This document shows positions 26,311-34,601 of a stretch of 55,948 nt of DNA, one piece after another. The translations under genes and the position numbers were made by a program. Within the stretch, counting starts at the first letter, position 1; the number at the start of each line of letters is the position of its first letter. This DNA is from Bradyrhizobium tropiciagri (GTDB lineage: Bacteria; Pseudomonadota; Alphaproteobacteria; Rhizobiales; Xanthobacteraceae), in assembly GCF_001189845.1 (NCBI RefSeq), contig NZ_LFLZ01000060.1, positions 1 through 55,948 on the forward strand, written 5' to 3'. The notes beneath the pieces are model-generated. The model saw only the letters and a list, made by a program, of their open reading frames with translations, was not told the DNA's origin and made no database searches.

Positions 26311-27678
26311 CTAGCTCGGCCGGTTCACTGGTAAGGACAAATAGTATCTTTCGGAAACCGCCGCCTCGTGGCTTACACCCGGATCGGAGACGATCTTCAG
26401 TGGGAATTGACCGACTGGCCTTACGAATTCCATCGCAACGTTGCCGCCTGCTTTAGCGACCAGCGCCTTGAGGCGATCGAACTCGCCGCACCAGATCGTT
26501 TCCATGTCGCGGTCACGATTCGCATCGCGAGCTTCGGCCGAGCTGCCGATACCTACGGCGCGCACCTGGAGGAGATCCGATCTCGATCCACCCAAGAGTT
26601 CTATTCCGTAGCCAGGATTGGCCGCCTTACGCAGGACGATCTGGCCATTCTGGACCCAGGCGGTCGCCATTCCCTCCGATACCTCATATCCCAGGCTGGC
26701 AAGACCTTCGAGCACCGCGCGCCTGCGCTCGGCGGCGGCCATTGCCTTGAATTCTTCCTCGATGAGAAAGTCTGCGCGTTCGACGAGGTCTTGTCCGTTG
26801 TTGAGCGTCGGCGAGGCGAGGGACTCCTCGATCTCGGTCAGCATCGCGGCAGCCTCCGCTGACTTCATCACGGAAAGCTCGGCGCGTCGCGCCCGAAGCT
26901 CGTCCGCTAGCTGCGCCCTGGCGCGGCCATGCTTCACGGCCGCGGCCAGGTCCAACAGAACGCTATCTGCGATAAGCGATCTTCGAGCCGGCGGCTCGGT
27001 TTCCAAGAGCGCGACACGGGCGGAGAATGGGGAGGAATCGATGCCGAGCCCGCGCAACTCGCCGAGAAGTGCATCGACGCGCCCCAGCGCGGGATCCTCC
27101 ATCTCCTGAGGCTGTCGAGCAATCCAATCCTGCAGAGTGTCACGGCGTTCGCCCGCTCCCAGGCGAGCAGCAAGCTCCCGTTGCCGGTTCGTTGTGGTAT
27201 CCTGTGACGCCTCGGAAGGAAGCAGCAAGAGCGCCTTTGCCATGGCCGCTTCCAGGCGTTCGGAAGTTGCCACCGAGCCACTGAGCTCGCTTCGAATGTC
27301 AGCAGGAATCTCGACCTTCAGGCGTTGCAGCCTCTGTAGCAGCGCCTCGGCTGCGGCTTTGGAACGCCTCAAATCACGGATCGAACGGGCTGCCATTTCG
27401 GCAGCCCGTTCGATCCGGCGCTCGGAGTCTGCCTGAAGGAAGCCGATCTCGGCGGCAACCTGCTTCTGAAGTTCAATGAAACGATCGGCCTCGAGCAGGC
27501 GACGAAGTTCGTCTCTCCGGGCTACTACCTTGTCGATGTCCTTCTGCTCAATCGTCCCGTTGCGGCTCCCTGCGGACGTCCAGCTTTCGATCGCTGCGTC
27601 AAGCCGCGCCAGATTGCGGCGACAGATGGCGACGATTTCGGCTCGGGTAACGATCCTGAATGCTTTGGGTCCACTCAT
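26311..27678 (-). CDS. coiled-coil protein, last gene of Clp/radical SAM/helicase operon
   Basis: A 455-residue protein starting with ATG at 27678 (MSGPKAFRIVTRAEIVAICR); the longer frame to 27867 reads into the helicase gene and is rejected. After a basic N-terminus come long heptad-like helices (about residues 50-300, rich in Arg, Glu, Ala and Leu). A compact C-terminal region follows (YEVSEGMATAWVQNGQIVLR and GYGIELLGGSRSDLLQV) that looks beta-rich. I know the MSGPK opening from other uncharacterised bacterial proteins but no function. The start overlaps the helicase stop by four bases (ATGA). A perfect 18-bp inverted repeat lies within codons about 87-101. Confidence 0.65.
   Translation of the reverse strand: MSGPKAFRIVTRAEIVAICRRNLARLDAAIESWTSAGSRNGTIEQKDIDKVVARRDELRRLLEADRFIELQKQVAAEIGFLQADSERRIERAAEMAARSIRDLRRSKAAAEALLQRLQRLKVEIPADIRSELSGSVATSERLEAAMAKALLLLPSEASQDTTTNRQRELAARLGAGERRDTLQDWIARQPQEMEDPALGRVDALLGELRGLGIDSSPFSARVALLETEPPARRSLIADSVLLDLAAAVKHGRARAQLADELRARRAELSVMKSAEAAAMLTEIEESLASPTLNNGQDLVERADFLIEEEFKAMAAAERRRAVLEGLASLGYEVSEGMATAWVQNGQIVLRKAANPGYGIELLGGSRSDLLQVRAVGIGSSAEARDANRDRDMETIWCGEFDRLKALVAKAGGNVAMEFVRPVGQFPLKIVSDPGVSHEAAVSERYYLSLPVNRPS
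27377..27417. repeat. perfect 18-bp inverted repeat inside a coding sequence
   Basis: CGGATCGAACGGGCTGCC (27377-27394), loop ATTTC, and its exact reverse complement (27400-27417). It lies in the coding sequence of the operon's last gene and encodes a near-repeated helix (RIERAAEM, AARSIRD). It would form a very strong RNA hairpin. Confidence 0.9.
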
Positions 27679-30600
27679 TGCAATCCTCCCCCACCGAGTG
27701 CGTGTTCGACAGCTTTCTTGAGTCGTAGGCGTTCGGCGTCTGGAGCATGAGCCCAAGCATACGACGAAACCCTGTGGACGTAAGGGACAGCTCTTCCCAA
27801 CACGTTGGGACGCCAGATTTCGCGGGCACGCGCTCTTTCCAGCAACCGATGTCGCGGCGCGTCGCATTCCACTCCGATCGCGTAAAGGCCGGTCCGGGGA
27901 TCGGTTACGGCGAAATCAAGGCTGAATGCGCCGCCATCGCGGGCTCGACTGGGCTTGTAGCCGTTGGCCTCCAGGAAGGCTTCGACTGATCTTGTGAAGC
28001 CGTCGTCCTCATAACTTCCAGAATCGTTGTGAGGGCGCTGTTCGCTGACCATGCGGTCCAGAAGCGTCTTTCCGGAATCTGTAAGACCGTCGGAGATCGT
28101 CCTGGCATATTCGAGATAGCCTTGCAGATAGTCGCGCGGGATCCTGGGTCCGCTCCGCCTGGTCAATAGATCCGATATCTCCGATACGGGCATGGACGTT
28201 ACTATGACCACCTTCTCCCTTGCGCGCGTCACGGCGACGTTCAGGCGGCGCTCGCCGCCAGCGTGCCCCAGCGCGCCGAAAGTCTTGCGGAAGACGCCGT
28301 GCTCGTTGCGACCAAAGGTCGTGGAGAAAACGATGATGTCACGTTCATCGCCTTGCACATTCTCCACATTCTTGACGAAAAAGCCCATGTCCTCGCCATG
28401 CTCGATACGTTCGCGCTCGCGCATCAATGCCTCTCGGAACGCTGCATCGTCTTCGGCCCGCTCTTCCAAAGCATCTTCTATGGCGTCGGCCTGTTTGCGG
28501 TTGAACGTGACTACGCCGACGGACGGCGGCGATGGATCCTCCCAAAGCTCGGCTAGATATTGCACGACATCGCTTGCTTCTTTTTGATTCGTCTGGGCCT
28601 TGTAAGTGCCGTCGGAGCGCACCACTTCGATCGGCTTGAGCCTGCGGATTATCTCTTGAGGATGGCGAACGGGGACGCTGAGCGTGTTGCCGTAGAACGA
28701 TGCGTTCGAGAATGAAATCAGCTCTCGATACTTTGAGCGATAGTGCACCTGCAGCGTACGGGTCCTAAGGACGGAGCGGGCGAGTTGGAGCAGGTCGGGA
28801 CAATCCTTGATCTCTCTGCGATTCCAGGTCTCGGCGAAGGCCTCGCGTTCCTCCTCGCTGGCTCCCTCTTCTGGTTCTTCACCGTCGAATATCGCCGCTT
28901 CGTCGTTCTCGACCCTGCTTGCGAAGAAGGAGGTCGGCGGCATCTGCTTTTCGTCGCCGCTGACGACGACGAGCCTGCTTCGGAATAGGGAGGGCAGGGC
29001 ATATTCAACGGGCATCTGCGAAGCCTCATCGAAGATGACGGTATCGAATAGTCCGGCGCGCGGTTGCAGGACGCGGCTTGCGACATCTGGTGTCATGAGC
29101 CAGACCGGTCGGAGCGCGAAAAGGCCGAGTGGAGCGGCGCGATCGATGAATTCGCGCAATCTTAGCGCTCTTGGGCCACGGAGCCTTGTGATCGCATCCC
29201 AATCGCCGGTCGGACGCACTGTTGCTGCATCGATCCCTTGGACGAGAAGATCGCGGTTGTATTGCCTGATCTGCGCGTCAGCTTCCGCCAGCGATTTTAC
29301 CTTCGCATCTAGCTCGTCGGCGTCGAACAAGACGTCAGGATTTGCACCCTCCATTTCGGCCTTCCATGCCAAACGGGCCTCGCGCCCTATGGTGGCGCGA
29401 ATGCAGGCGTCGAGGTCCTCGGAAGCCACCTCCGCAAGTTCGCTCTCTCTGGACCTGAGCGTTGCGAATATAGCGCGTTCCTTGGCTTCCAGCCGCGAAG
29501 ATCGAAGGCGATATTCCTGGTAGTTATTGAGCATCGGCAGAGCCTGCACGATTTGGTCAATGGCGCTCGCATTGGAGCGGCCATTCTCGATCGCCGAGCG
29601 TCTCGATCCGAGCCACAGTTCGTCAAAATAGGTGTTGAGCCGCTCCAAGGCGGCGCGGCTGTCCTCTCGGGTGTCATGCCTTGTGAGCGCAAGATCAGCC
29701 CGCTCAAAGAACGTGCCGAGCTCCTCGGTGGTGCCGGCGGACAACGCTCTATCGAGCTCAAGCCGGCTGGGGCACCGATCGATGAGCGAATTGTGGCCGC
29801 CCAGACCATTGAGGAACGAGCCAAGGCGCTCGGCGAAGTCGGCGAGCTTGCCCGGCGACAGATCCAGATTAGGCGCGCGGCCGAACAGGATCGTGAAATA
29901 TTGCTCGAGTTCGCGCCGTGGCTGGCGTATCGCCAATTCGAGCTCGACCGCATAATACAACGAGCTGATGGCGTCGTTATCTTGCGGGAGCTGCAATAAG
30001 GCAAGGAGCTGACGTACACGGCGCGTTCGTAGCCAATGGAGCGGGTTGAGCCATTGAAGGGCGCGTGCCGGCAAGCGGACTTGGCCCGCGAGCTCTTCAG
30101 CGGAGCAGAGCTCTTCCTCATCGAAGGCGATGAGTTTGGAGCAAAAATTCGGCTTGTAGGACGGACCGTCGAGCGATGAGAATATTTCTTTGATCGCCGA
30201 TAGGCCATCGAGAATACGTCGAGCTTCCGATGTCCCATCCTCGACGTTCCGAAACAGCGGCCGCAACCGAGCGAGATTTGCACAGACTGAATCGCTGATC
30301 GAGCGGAGCTCTTCCGCTTCGGCAAGCCAGGAACGAAATTCCACGGCATCCGATATTTTCAGGCAATTCGATGTCTCAGCGTCGGTTTGCTCCCGCCGGG
30401 CGTCGGCTTGCAAAAAGGCTTGCAGATGCGAGGCGAGGGCGGCGGCGGTTCCTCGGTCAGGATTGAATGGCTTGAGGGCGGATAAGGGATTGTCTTCGAA
30501 TTTTGACGCCAGCCAGGATCTCGCGAGCGGCCCGCAATTTTCCTCGATCGTCGCCACGTCCGCTGGGTGTAGAGCCAATAGAGAGCGGAGTTCAGGGGCA

Positions 30601-33600
30601 TCGATCGGCTTAGTCCTGCCTTCTTCGATCTCGAGCAGTTCGCCGAGCAATGTTCGATAGGACAGTCCGGTCCGATCATCCACGGAATGAAGCGCGATCT
30701 GGCGGCGGTCGAGCTCCATCTCGAGGGCCTCGATGCGCGCGGCCAGGCGATCGCGCTCGCGCTTCCAGGCCGGAGATCCGCCAGCAGACCGGTTGTGCAA
30801 AGCCTCCACCTGCGAACGGATTGCGCCGACGATCGGCTCGCGGTCGCGATTGGCGTCGGTAATCATGACGAAACGGTCCGTCAGACGTTCCTTTTCCAAG
30901 CGCTTGCGGACCACTTCGAGGGCGGCTTGCTTCTGGCAGATCACGAGAAGCGATTTTCCGGTGCCGATCGCGTCCGCGACCATGTTGACGATGGTCTGGC
31001 TCTTGCCGGTTCCGGGAGGCCCTTCGATCACGAGTCCGGGAGCCTGACGTGCTTCGAGCACCGCCGCCTCCTGTGAGGGATCGCTGTCCGCAGTAAAGTA
31101 GCGGTCGGCCTCTTTCACCGGAGGGAATGCCGACGATGCCGCCTGCTGTTCATTCAGGCGCAGAGCGGCCTCGAGTGCCGTGGCCGTCGGCGGCAAGCCG
31201 CGGAGGGTCTCGAGGTCCTTCATCACCGCTTGGCCCATGAAGGCCAGGTGGAACAGCACGGCTGCTGGCACCAGCTGACGCTCCTGGGCGCCGACCTGGA
31301 CGTCTTTTCCAGGAAGGGCCGTCAGTTCATTGCCGGCCGGCTCGGCCAATCGGCTGAATGCGTCCATCGCCGCCTGGACCGACAGGCTTGCATGGGTCAG
31401 AAGCTCATTGGCAGCCTCTTGCCAACGTCTCGCCTCCGGGATGCCGAGCATGGCTTCGAGCGCCGGGTTGACGAGGACGTGCTCGATCTCTGTGTCCGGG
31501 TTTTTCTCGCGTCCGTAGCTTAAGGTGACATGACCGCGGTTTCCGACCTCGGGATTGATGCGGACCGGCCATAGCAGGACCGGGGCGATCCGAGGCCTGG
31601 CGTTCGGCCGATGATCGCGCATGATCAGGAACGGAAATCCCATGAACAGGCCATCGATGCCGGTGTCACGCTTGTAAAGCAGCGCGTGGGAATGCAGCGA
31701 TCGCAACCTTCGCTCAAGGCCATCATCATCGGTGAAAGCTGCCGGATCGAGGTTCACGGTCCGGCTCGTGCGACCAATCAGTTGATCGAGAATCTCAGTC
31801 GCCGGCACTCTGGACGTATCGAGCTCGGTGAGGTCGATCCTGGTCGACTTGCCGATCAGCATCCGCGTCAGCGGCCCGCGCAAGACCCCTCCCGAAATCC
31901 GCTTGGCGAAGAAGTCGAGGATGGTGGACACGTAGCCTTGCTTTGGAAGCGGTCTCCAGGCGCCCAGTTCCACACAGAGCAGGGCGAGCGCGCGGCCAAG
32001 CGGCATGCGTCTGTCGAGGCGAAACTGATCCGCCCATTCGTCGACCTGCTGGATGCCGCATCTGGCAAAGTTCTGAATGCGCTCGTCGATTGCCTGATAG
32101 ATCTCGCGACGCGGCCGCCCAAGCAGTTGCATCGCTTCCTCGGCCGAAAAGTTGCCAAGCCCTGCTATAGACGCTTCCTTTTCTGCTTCTTCGATGACCT
32201 CGGAGGCGGAGCGGAACTGGTTCGACGTCGCGCTGAGCAGGATGATGAGGTCTTCTTCCGCCGAGATGCGGCGCTCGGTGAGGGTGGCGACGCCGGCATG
32301 GTCGCTATCGGGCAAGAGCTTTCGCCGTTCCTCCCAGAGAGCGGCCAAGCGGGCCATCGAGGTCGACAGCAGGTGGACGCGCAAAGCATCCTCCTCGACC
32401 GCGATTTCCAGTTGCGCCAATCGCTTTCGAACCGCATCCGAGCGGACCTTCAGACGCCAAAGCCAATCGTCCGCATCGATTTTTCGGAGCAGGTCGGGGG
32501 CCGGCCCCGTGATCAGAGTGTAACCGTCGCTCGGGTGATCGAGGAGCCAACCCGGCGTGACGATGTTGCCCCTGACGATCAGCGGCATCGAAGGATTGAG
32601 CGTCTTCAAAGAGATGGAGAGCTTCAAATCCTCCTGAAGATGTTCGGTCCGCACGATTTGCCGAAGACCTGCCGCAACCGCCGCTTCGAAGCCGGCTTCG
32701 GACGCCCAGCTTGCAACGGCGCCTCTGAGGACAAGGGCCTTGGCTTGGTCCCAATTCCCAGCTTCCGCCGCCGCCAATGCGAACATGTTTGCGGAGCGAT
32801 ATTGCTTGCCGCCCAGAGAGATCGAGCTTTGCCCCTCCTTCTCGCCCGCTGCCTCAGCTGCCGGTGCTGATACGCTCTCTCCGCGCAGCGATGCCTGAAC
32901 TTCCTTCCACTGCCAGCGCTGGCGCCTGTCACGGGCCAGCAGGCCCCGCAGCAAGGTGCTGATCCGCTCGTCCAGGTTTTCGGGCAGCTGTACGCCGTTG
33001 GTGAGAACGTGGATCAGAAAGGCCTGCTCATTGATGCCTTCGAAGCAGGCGCCTTGGGTGATCTTCTCCAGCAGGATCATCCCCATGCTCCACCAGTCGG
33101 AAGCTGGAGCTACGCCGCCGGCGATCGCCTCGGGCGCCATATAGCGGGTGGTTTCGAGCGGAGACACGATATCGAGATCGAATTCGGACAGCCGTGCCGA
33201 TCCGAAGCCGCCGACGACAAGGTCAAGCGGCTCTTTTGACCGCACGAAGACGACGGAAGGGCGCAGATCCCTGTGCCGCAATCCGGCTTCGGTGAGCGCA
33301 TGAACCGCTTTGCCGAGCTCGCCGACTAAAATTTCAAACGACGCCGGATCGGCGGGATCGACGGCAAAATCCGCCAGCGTGCCGCCCTTGAATTCCTCCG
33401 CGACCTCGTAGGCGCGCTCTTGCCAACGGCCGGTCGCGAAGAATTCGGGGACGTGATCTCGAGGAAGCTTTACGAGCAGATCATAGATCGCTTGATCCGG
33501 CTCCGAACCTACAGCGTAAAGTGTGAGTATTCCACGTTGTCCATCTGAGGCGCGGGTTGCGACGAAGCGCTCGCGAACCGCGCTGGACGAGGCGATCCGA

Positions 33601-33941
33601 TCCTGCAGACGCCAACCGTCGACGACCGTCTCGGTCTCTGGTGGAAGCTCCGGCGTGGGAAGAGGTTCGGCTGGTGAGGGCTGCTCAGCACTTTCGATGA
33701 TCGGCTCGCCGCAGACGCCGCAAACCAGGTCGCCGGGAGAGCCCTGATGACCATTTCGGCAGGTCGGGTCTTTCGACGGCGACGTCACCTGCGGACTAGG
33801 CTTTAGTTTTTTTGTGCCGGGAGCAGTTATATCGACCGCCGACAGGTCCCAGCCGCAGGTTTGTCCATTCACCGTGCCTTCACAGAAGATTTCGGTGACA
33901 GGTCGTTCGGTCGTGCAGTTCGGGCAAAGTCTGATCATCAT
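27675..33941 (-). CDS. zinc ribbon-pseudokinase-SF1 helicase-nuclease fusion
   Basis: A 2088-residue multidomain protein. Residues 1-85 hold two Cys-rich ribbons (CPNC, CGW; CRNGH, CGVCG). About 105-350 is a Ser/Thr-kinase-like domain (RHRDLRPSVVFV, GFGSARL, TRYMAPEAI). A DUF4011-like segment (YKRDTGIDGLFMGFPFLIM) precedes a UPF1-like SF1 helicase: Walker A GPPGTGKSQT near 970, DEAS near 1637, GDEKQMPPTSF, VQGDERDII, NVAVTRAREKVVI. The C-terminus (about 1975-2088) carries a Vsr/DUF559-like nuclease pattern (DGGAFSLDFAV, IGVECDAPRH). The helicase looks active. The kinase has lost the beta3 Lys, the catalytic-loop Asn and the DFG Asp, so it is probably a pseudokinase. Kinase-helicase fusion recalls MkoA of Mokosh, but the partners differ. 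Confidence 0.85.
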   Translation of the reverse strand: MMIRLCPNCTTERPVTEIFCEGTVNGQTCGWDLSAVDITAPGTKKLKPSPQVTSPSKDPTCRNGHQGSPGDLVCGVCGEPIIESAEQPSPAEPLPTPELPPETETVVDGWRLQDRIASSSAVRERFVATRASDGQRGILTLYAVGSEPDQAIYDLLVKLPRDHVPEFFATGRWQERAYEVAEEFKGGTLADFAVDPADPASFEILVGELGKAVHALTEAGLRHRDLRPSVVFVRSKEPLDLVVGGFGSARLSEFDLDIVSPLETTRYMAPEAIAGGVAPASDWWSMGMILLEKITQGACFEGINEQAFLIHVLTNGVQLPENLDERISTLLRGLLARDRRQRWQWKEVQASLRGESVSAPAAEAAGEKEGQSSISLGGKQYRSANMFALAAAEAGNWDQAKALVLRGAVASWASEAGFEAAVAAGLRQIVRTEHLQEDLKLSISLKTLNPSMPLIVRGNIVTPGWLLDHPSDGYTLITGPAPDLLRKIDADDWLWRLKVRSDAVRKRLAQLEIAVEEDALRVHLLSTSMARLAALWEERRKLLPDSDHAGVATLTERRISAEEDLIILLSATSNQFRSASEVIEEAEKEASIAGLGNFSAEEAMQLLGRPRREIYQAIDERIQNFARCGIQQVDEWADQFRLDRRMPLGRALALLCVELGAWRPLPKQGYVSTILDFFAKRISGGVLRGPLTRMLIGKSTRIDLTELDTSRVPATEILDQLIGRTSRTVNLDPAAFTDDDGLERRLRSLHSHALLYKRDTGIDGLFMGFPFLIMRDHRPNARPRIAPVLLWPVRINPEVGNRGHVTLSYGREKNPDTEIEHVLVNPALEAMLGIPEARRWQEAANELLTHASLSVQAAMDAFSRLAEPAGNELTALPGKDVQVGAQERQLVPAAVLFHLAFMGQAVMKDLETLRGLPPTATALEAALRLNEQQAASSAFPPVKEADRYFTADSDPSQEAAVLEARQAPGLVIEGPPGTGKSQTIVNMVADAIGTGKSLLVICQKQAALEVVRKRLEKERLTDRFVMITDANRDREPIVGAIRSQVEALHNRSAGGSPAWKRERDRLAARIEALEMELDRRQIALHSVDDRTGLSYRTLLGELLEIEEGRTKPIDAPELRSLLALHPADVATIEENCGPLARSWLASKFEDNPLSALKPFNPDRGTAAALASHLQAFLQADARREQTDAETSNCLKISDAVEFRSWLAEAEELRSISDSVCANLARLRPLFRNVEDGTSEARRILDGLSAIKEIFSSLDGPSYKPNFCSKLIAFDEEELCSAEELAGQVRLPARALQWLNPLHWLRTRRVRQLLALLQLPQDNDAISSLYYAVELELAIRQPRRELEQYFTILFGRAPNLDLSPGKLADFAERLGSFLNGLGGHNSLIDRCPSRLELDRALSAGTTEELGTFFERADLALTRHDTREDSRAALERLNTYFDELWLGSRRSAIENGRSNASAIDQIVQALPMLNNYQEYRLRSSRLEAKERAIFATLRSRESELAEVASEDLDACIRATIGREARLAWKAEMEGANPDVLFDADELDAKVKSLAEADAQIRQYNRDLLVQGIDAATVRPTGDWDAITRLRGPRALRLREFIDRAAPLGLFALRPVWLMTPDVASRVLQPRAGLFDTVIFDEASQMPVEYALPSLFRSRLVVVSGDEKQMPPTSFFASRVENDEAAIFDGEEPEEGASEEEREAFAETWNRREIKDCPDLLQLARSVLRTRTLQVHYRSKYRELISFSNASFYGNTLSVPVRHPQEIIRRLKPIEVVRSDGTYKAQTNQKEASDVVQYLAELWEDPSPPSVGVVTFNRKQADAIEDALEERAEDDAAFREALMRERERIEHGEDMGFFVKNVENVQGDERDIIVFSTTFGRNEHGVFRKTFGALGHAGGERRLNVAVTRAREKVVIVTSMPVSEISDLLTRRSGPRIPRDYLQGYLEYARTISDGLTDSGKTLLDRMVSEQRPHNDSGSYEDDGFTRSVEAFLEANGYKPSRARDGGAFSLDFAVTDPRTGLYAIGVECDAPRHRLLERARAREIWRPNVLGRAVPYVHRVSSYAWAHAPDAERLRLKKAVEHALGGGGLQ

Positions 33942-33947
33942 GAAATT

Positions 33948-34601
33948 CTAAAGAGAAAGGAAACGGGGATCTTCCGAAGTTCCAAGCGTTGATCCGCCAT
34001 CTTCGAGAATATGTCGTAGCCGCCGGAAGTCGCCGCGCGCAGGAATGCCGGCAAGCCAGAGGTCGCCATGGTCGTCGAACATGATATCGAAGGCGCGGTC
34101 TGTTTCGTCGATGCGGCGCTCGAAGTTCGCGAACCGAGCGCGGCCCAAGGCCGTCAGCAGGTGCAGTTCCTGATTGTCGCTGCCACGAAGCGCAAGAGTT
34201 TGCGCCTCATTGACTTTGAATGGCCCGGAAACGATCGCGTCGATGAGAGATGGCGATGCCGCAAGCGCACCGCAGATCGCGGTCCATGGGTAGCCGGAAA
34301 ACACGAGGATGTCCGCATTGGTTCGCGCGCGAAGCTGGACCAGAAGATCGAACAATGCCTCATCTTGGTCAAAAGGCTCGCCACCCGAAATCGTGATCCC
34401 GTCGGCTGCCGACAGCCATGGTGAAACAGCCTCGACGACGTCTTCTATGGTGGTCGTTCCCCGTCCCTGCGCCCATGTGTCCATGGAGATGCACCCTGGG
34501 CAACGGATCGAGCAGCCTTGGAACCAGATCCCGATCCTGCGGCCAGGCCCCAGGGTCGTGATCGGGAAATGAATGCGAGAAATGTTGATCATCCTGCTCA
34601 T
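33948..34601 (-). CDS. radical SAM protein (activase-like, NrdG type)
   Basis: A 217-residue radical SAM enzyme of short activase type. The [4Fe-4S] ligands are Cys30, Cys34 and Cys37 in GCSIRCPGC (CX3CX2C), followed by the SAM-binding ISGGEPFDQ. Small members such as NrdG activate partner enzymes by making a glycyl radical; others modify peptides or nucleotides. No glycyl-radical partner is present, so the target may be another operon protein. The ATG at 34601 overlaps the stop of the Clp-like gene (ATGA), and its stop lies only 6 bases before the helicase start. The whole unit is surely co-transcribed. Confidence 0.85.
   Translation of the reverse strand: MSRMINISRIHFPITTLGPGRRIGIWFQGCSIRCPGCISMDTWAQGRGTTTIEDVVEAVSPWLSAADGITISGGEPFDQDEALFDLLVQLRARTNADILVFSGYPWTAICGALAASPSLIDAIVSGPFKVNEAQTLALRGSDNQELHLLTALGRARFANFERRIDETDRAFDIMFDDHGDLWLAGIPARGDFRRLRHILEDGGSTLGTSEDPRFLSL

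Noticed and set aside
27675..33941. Mokosh type I MkoA
   Set aside because: The kinase-helicase order is similar, but no PLD-nuclease partner gene is present, a different nuclease is fused at the C-terminus, and a Clp ATPase and radical SAM enzyme are added.
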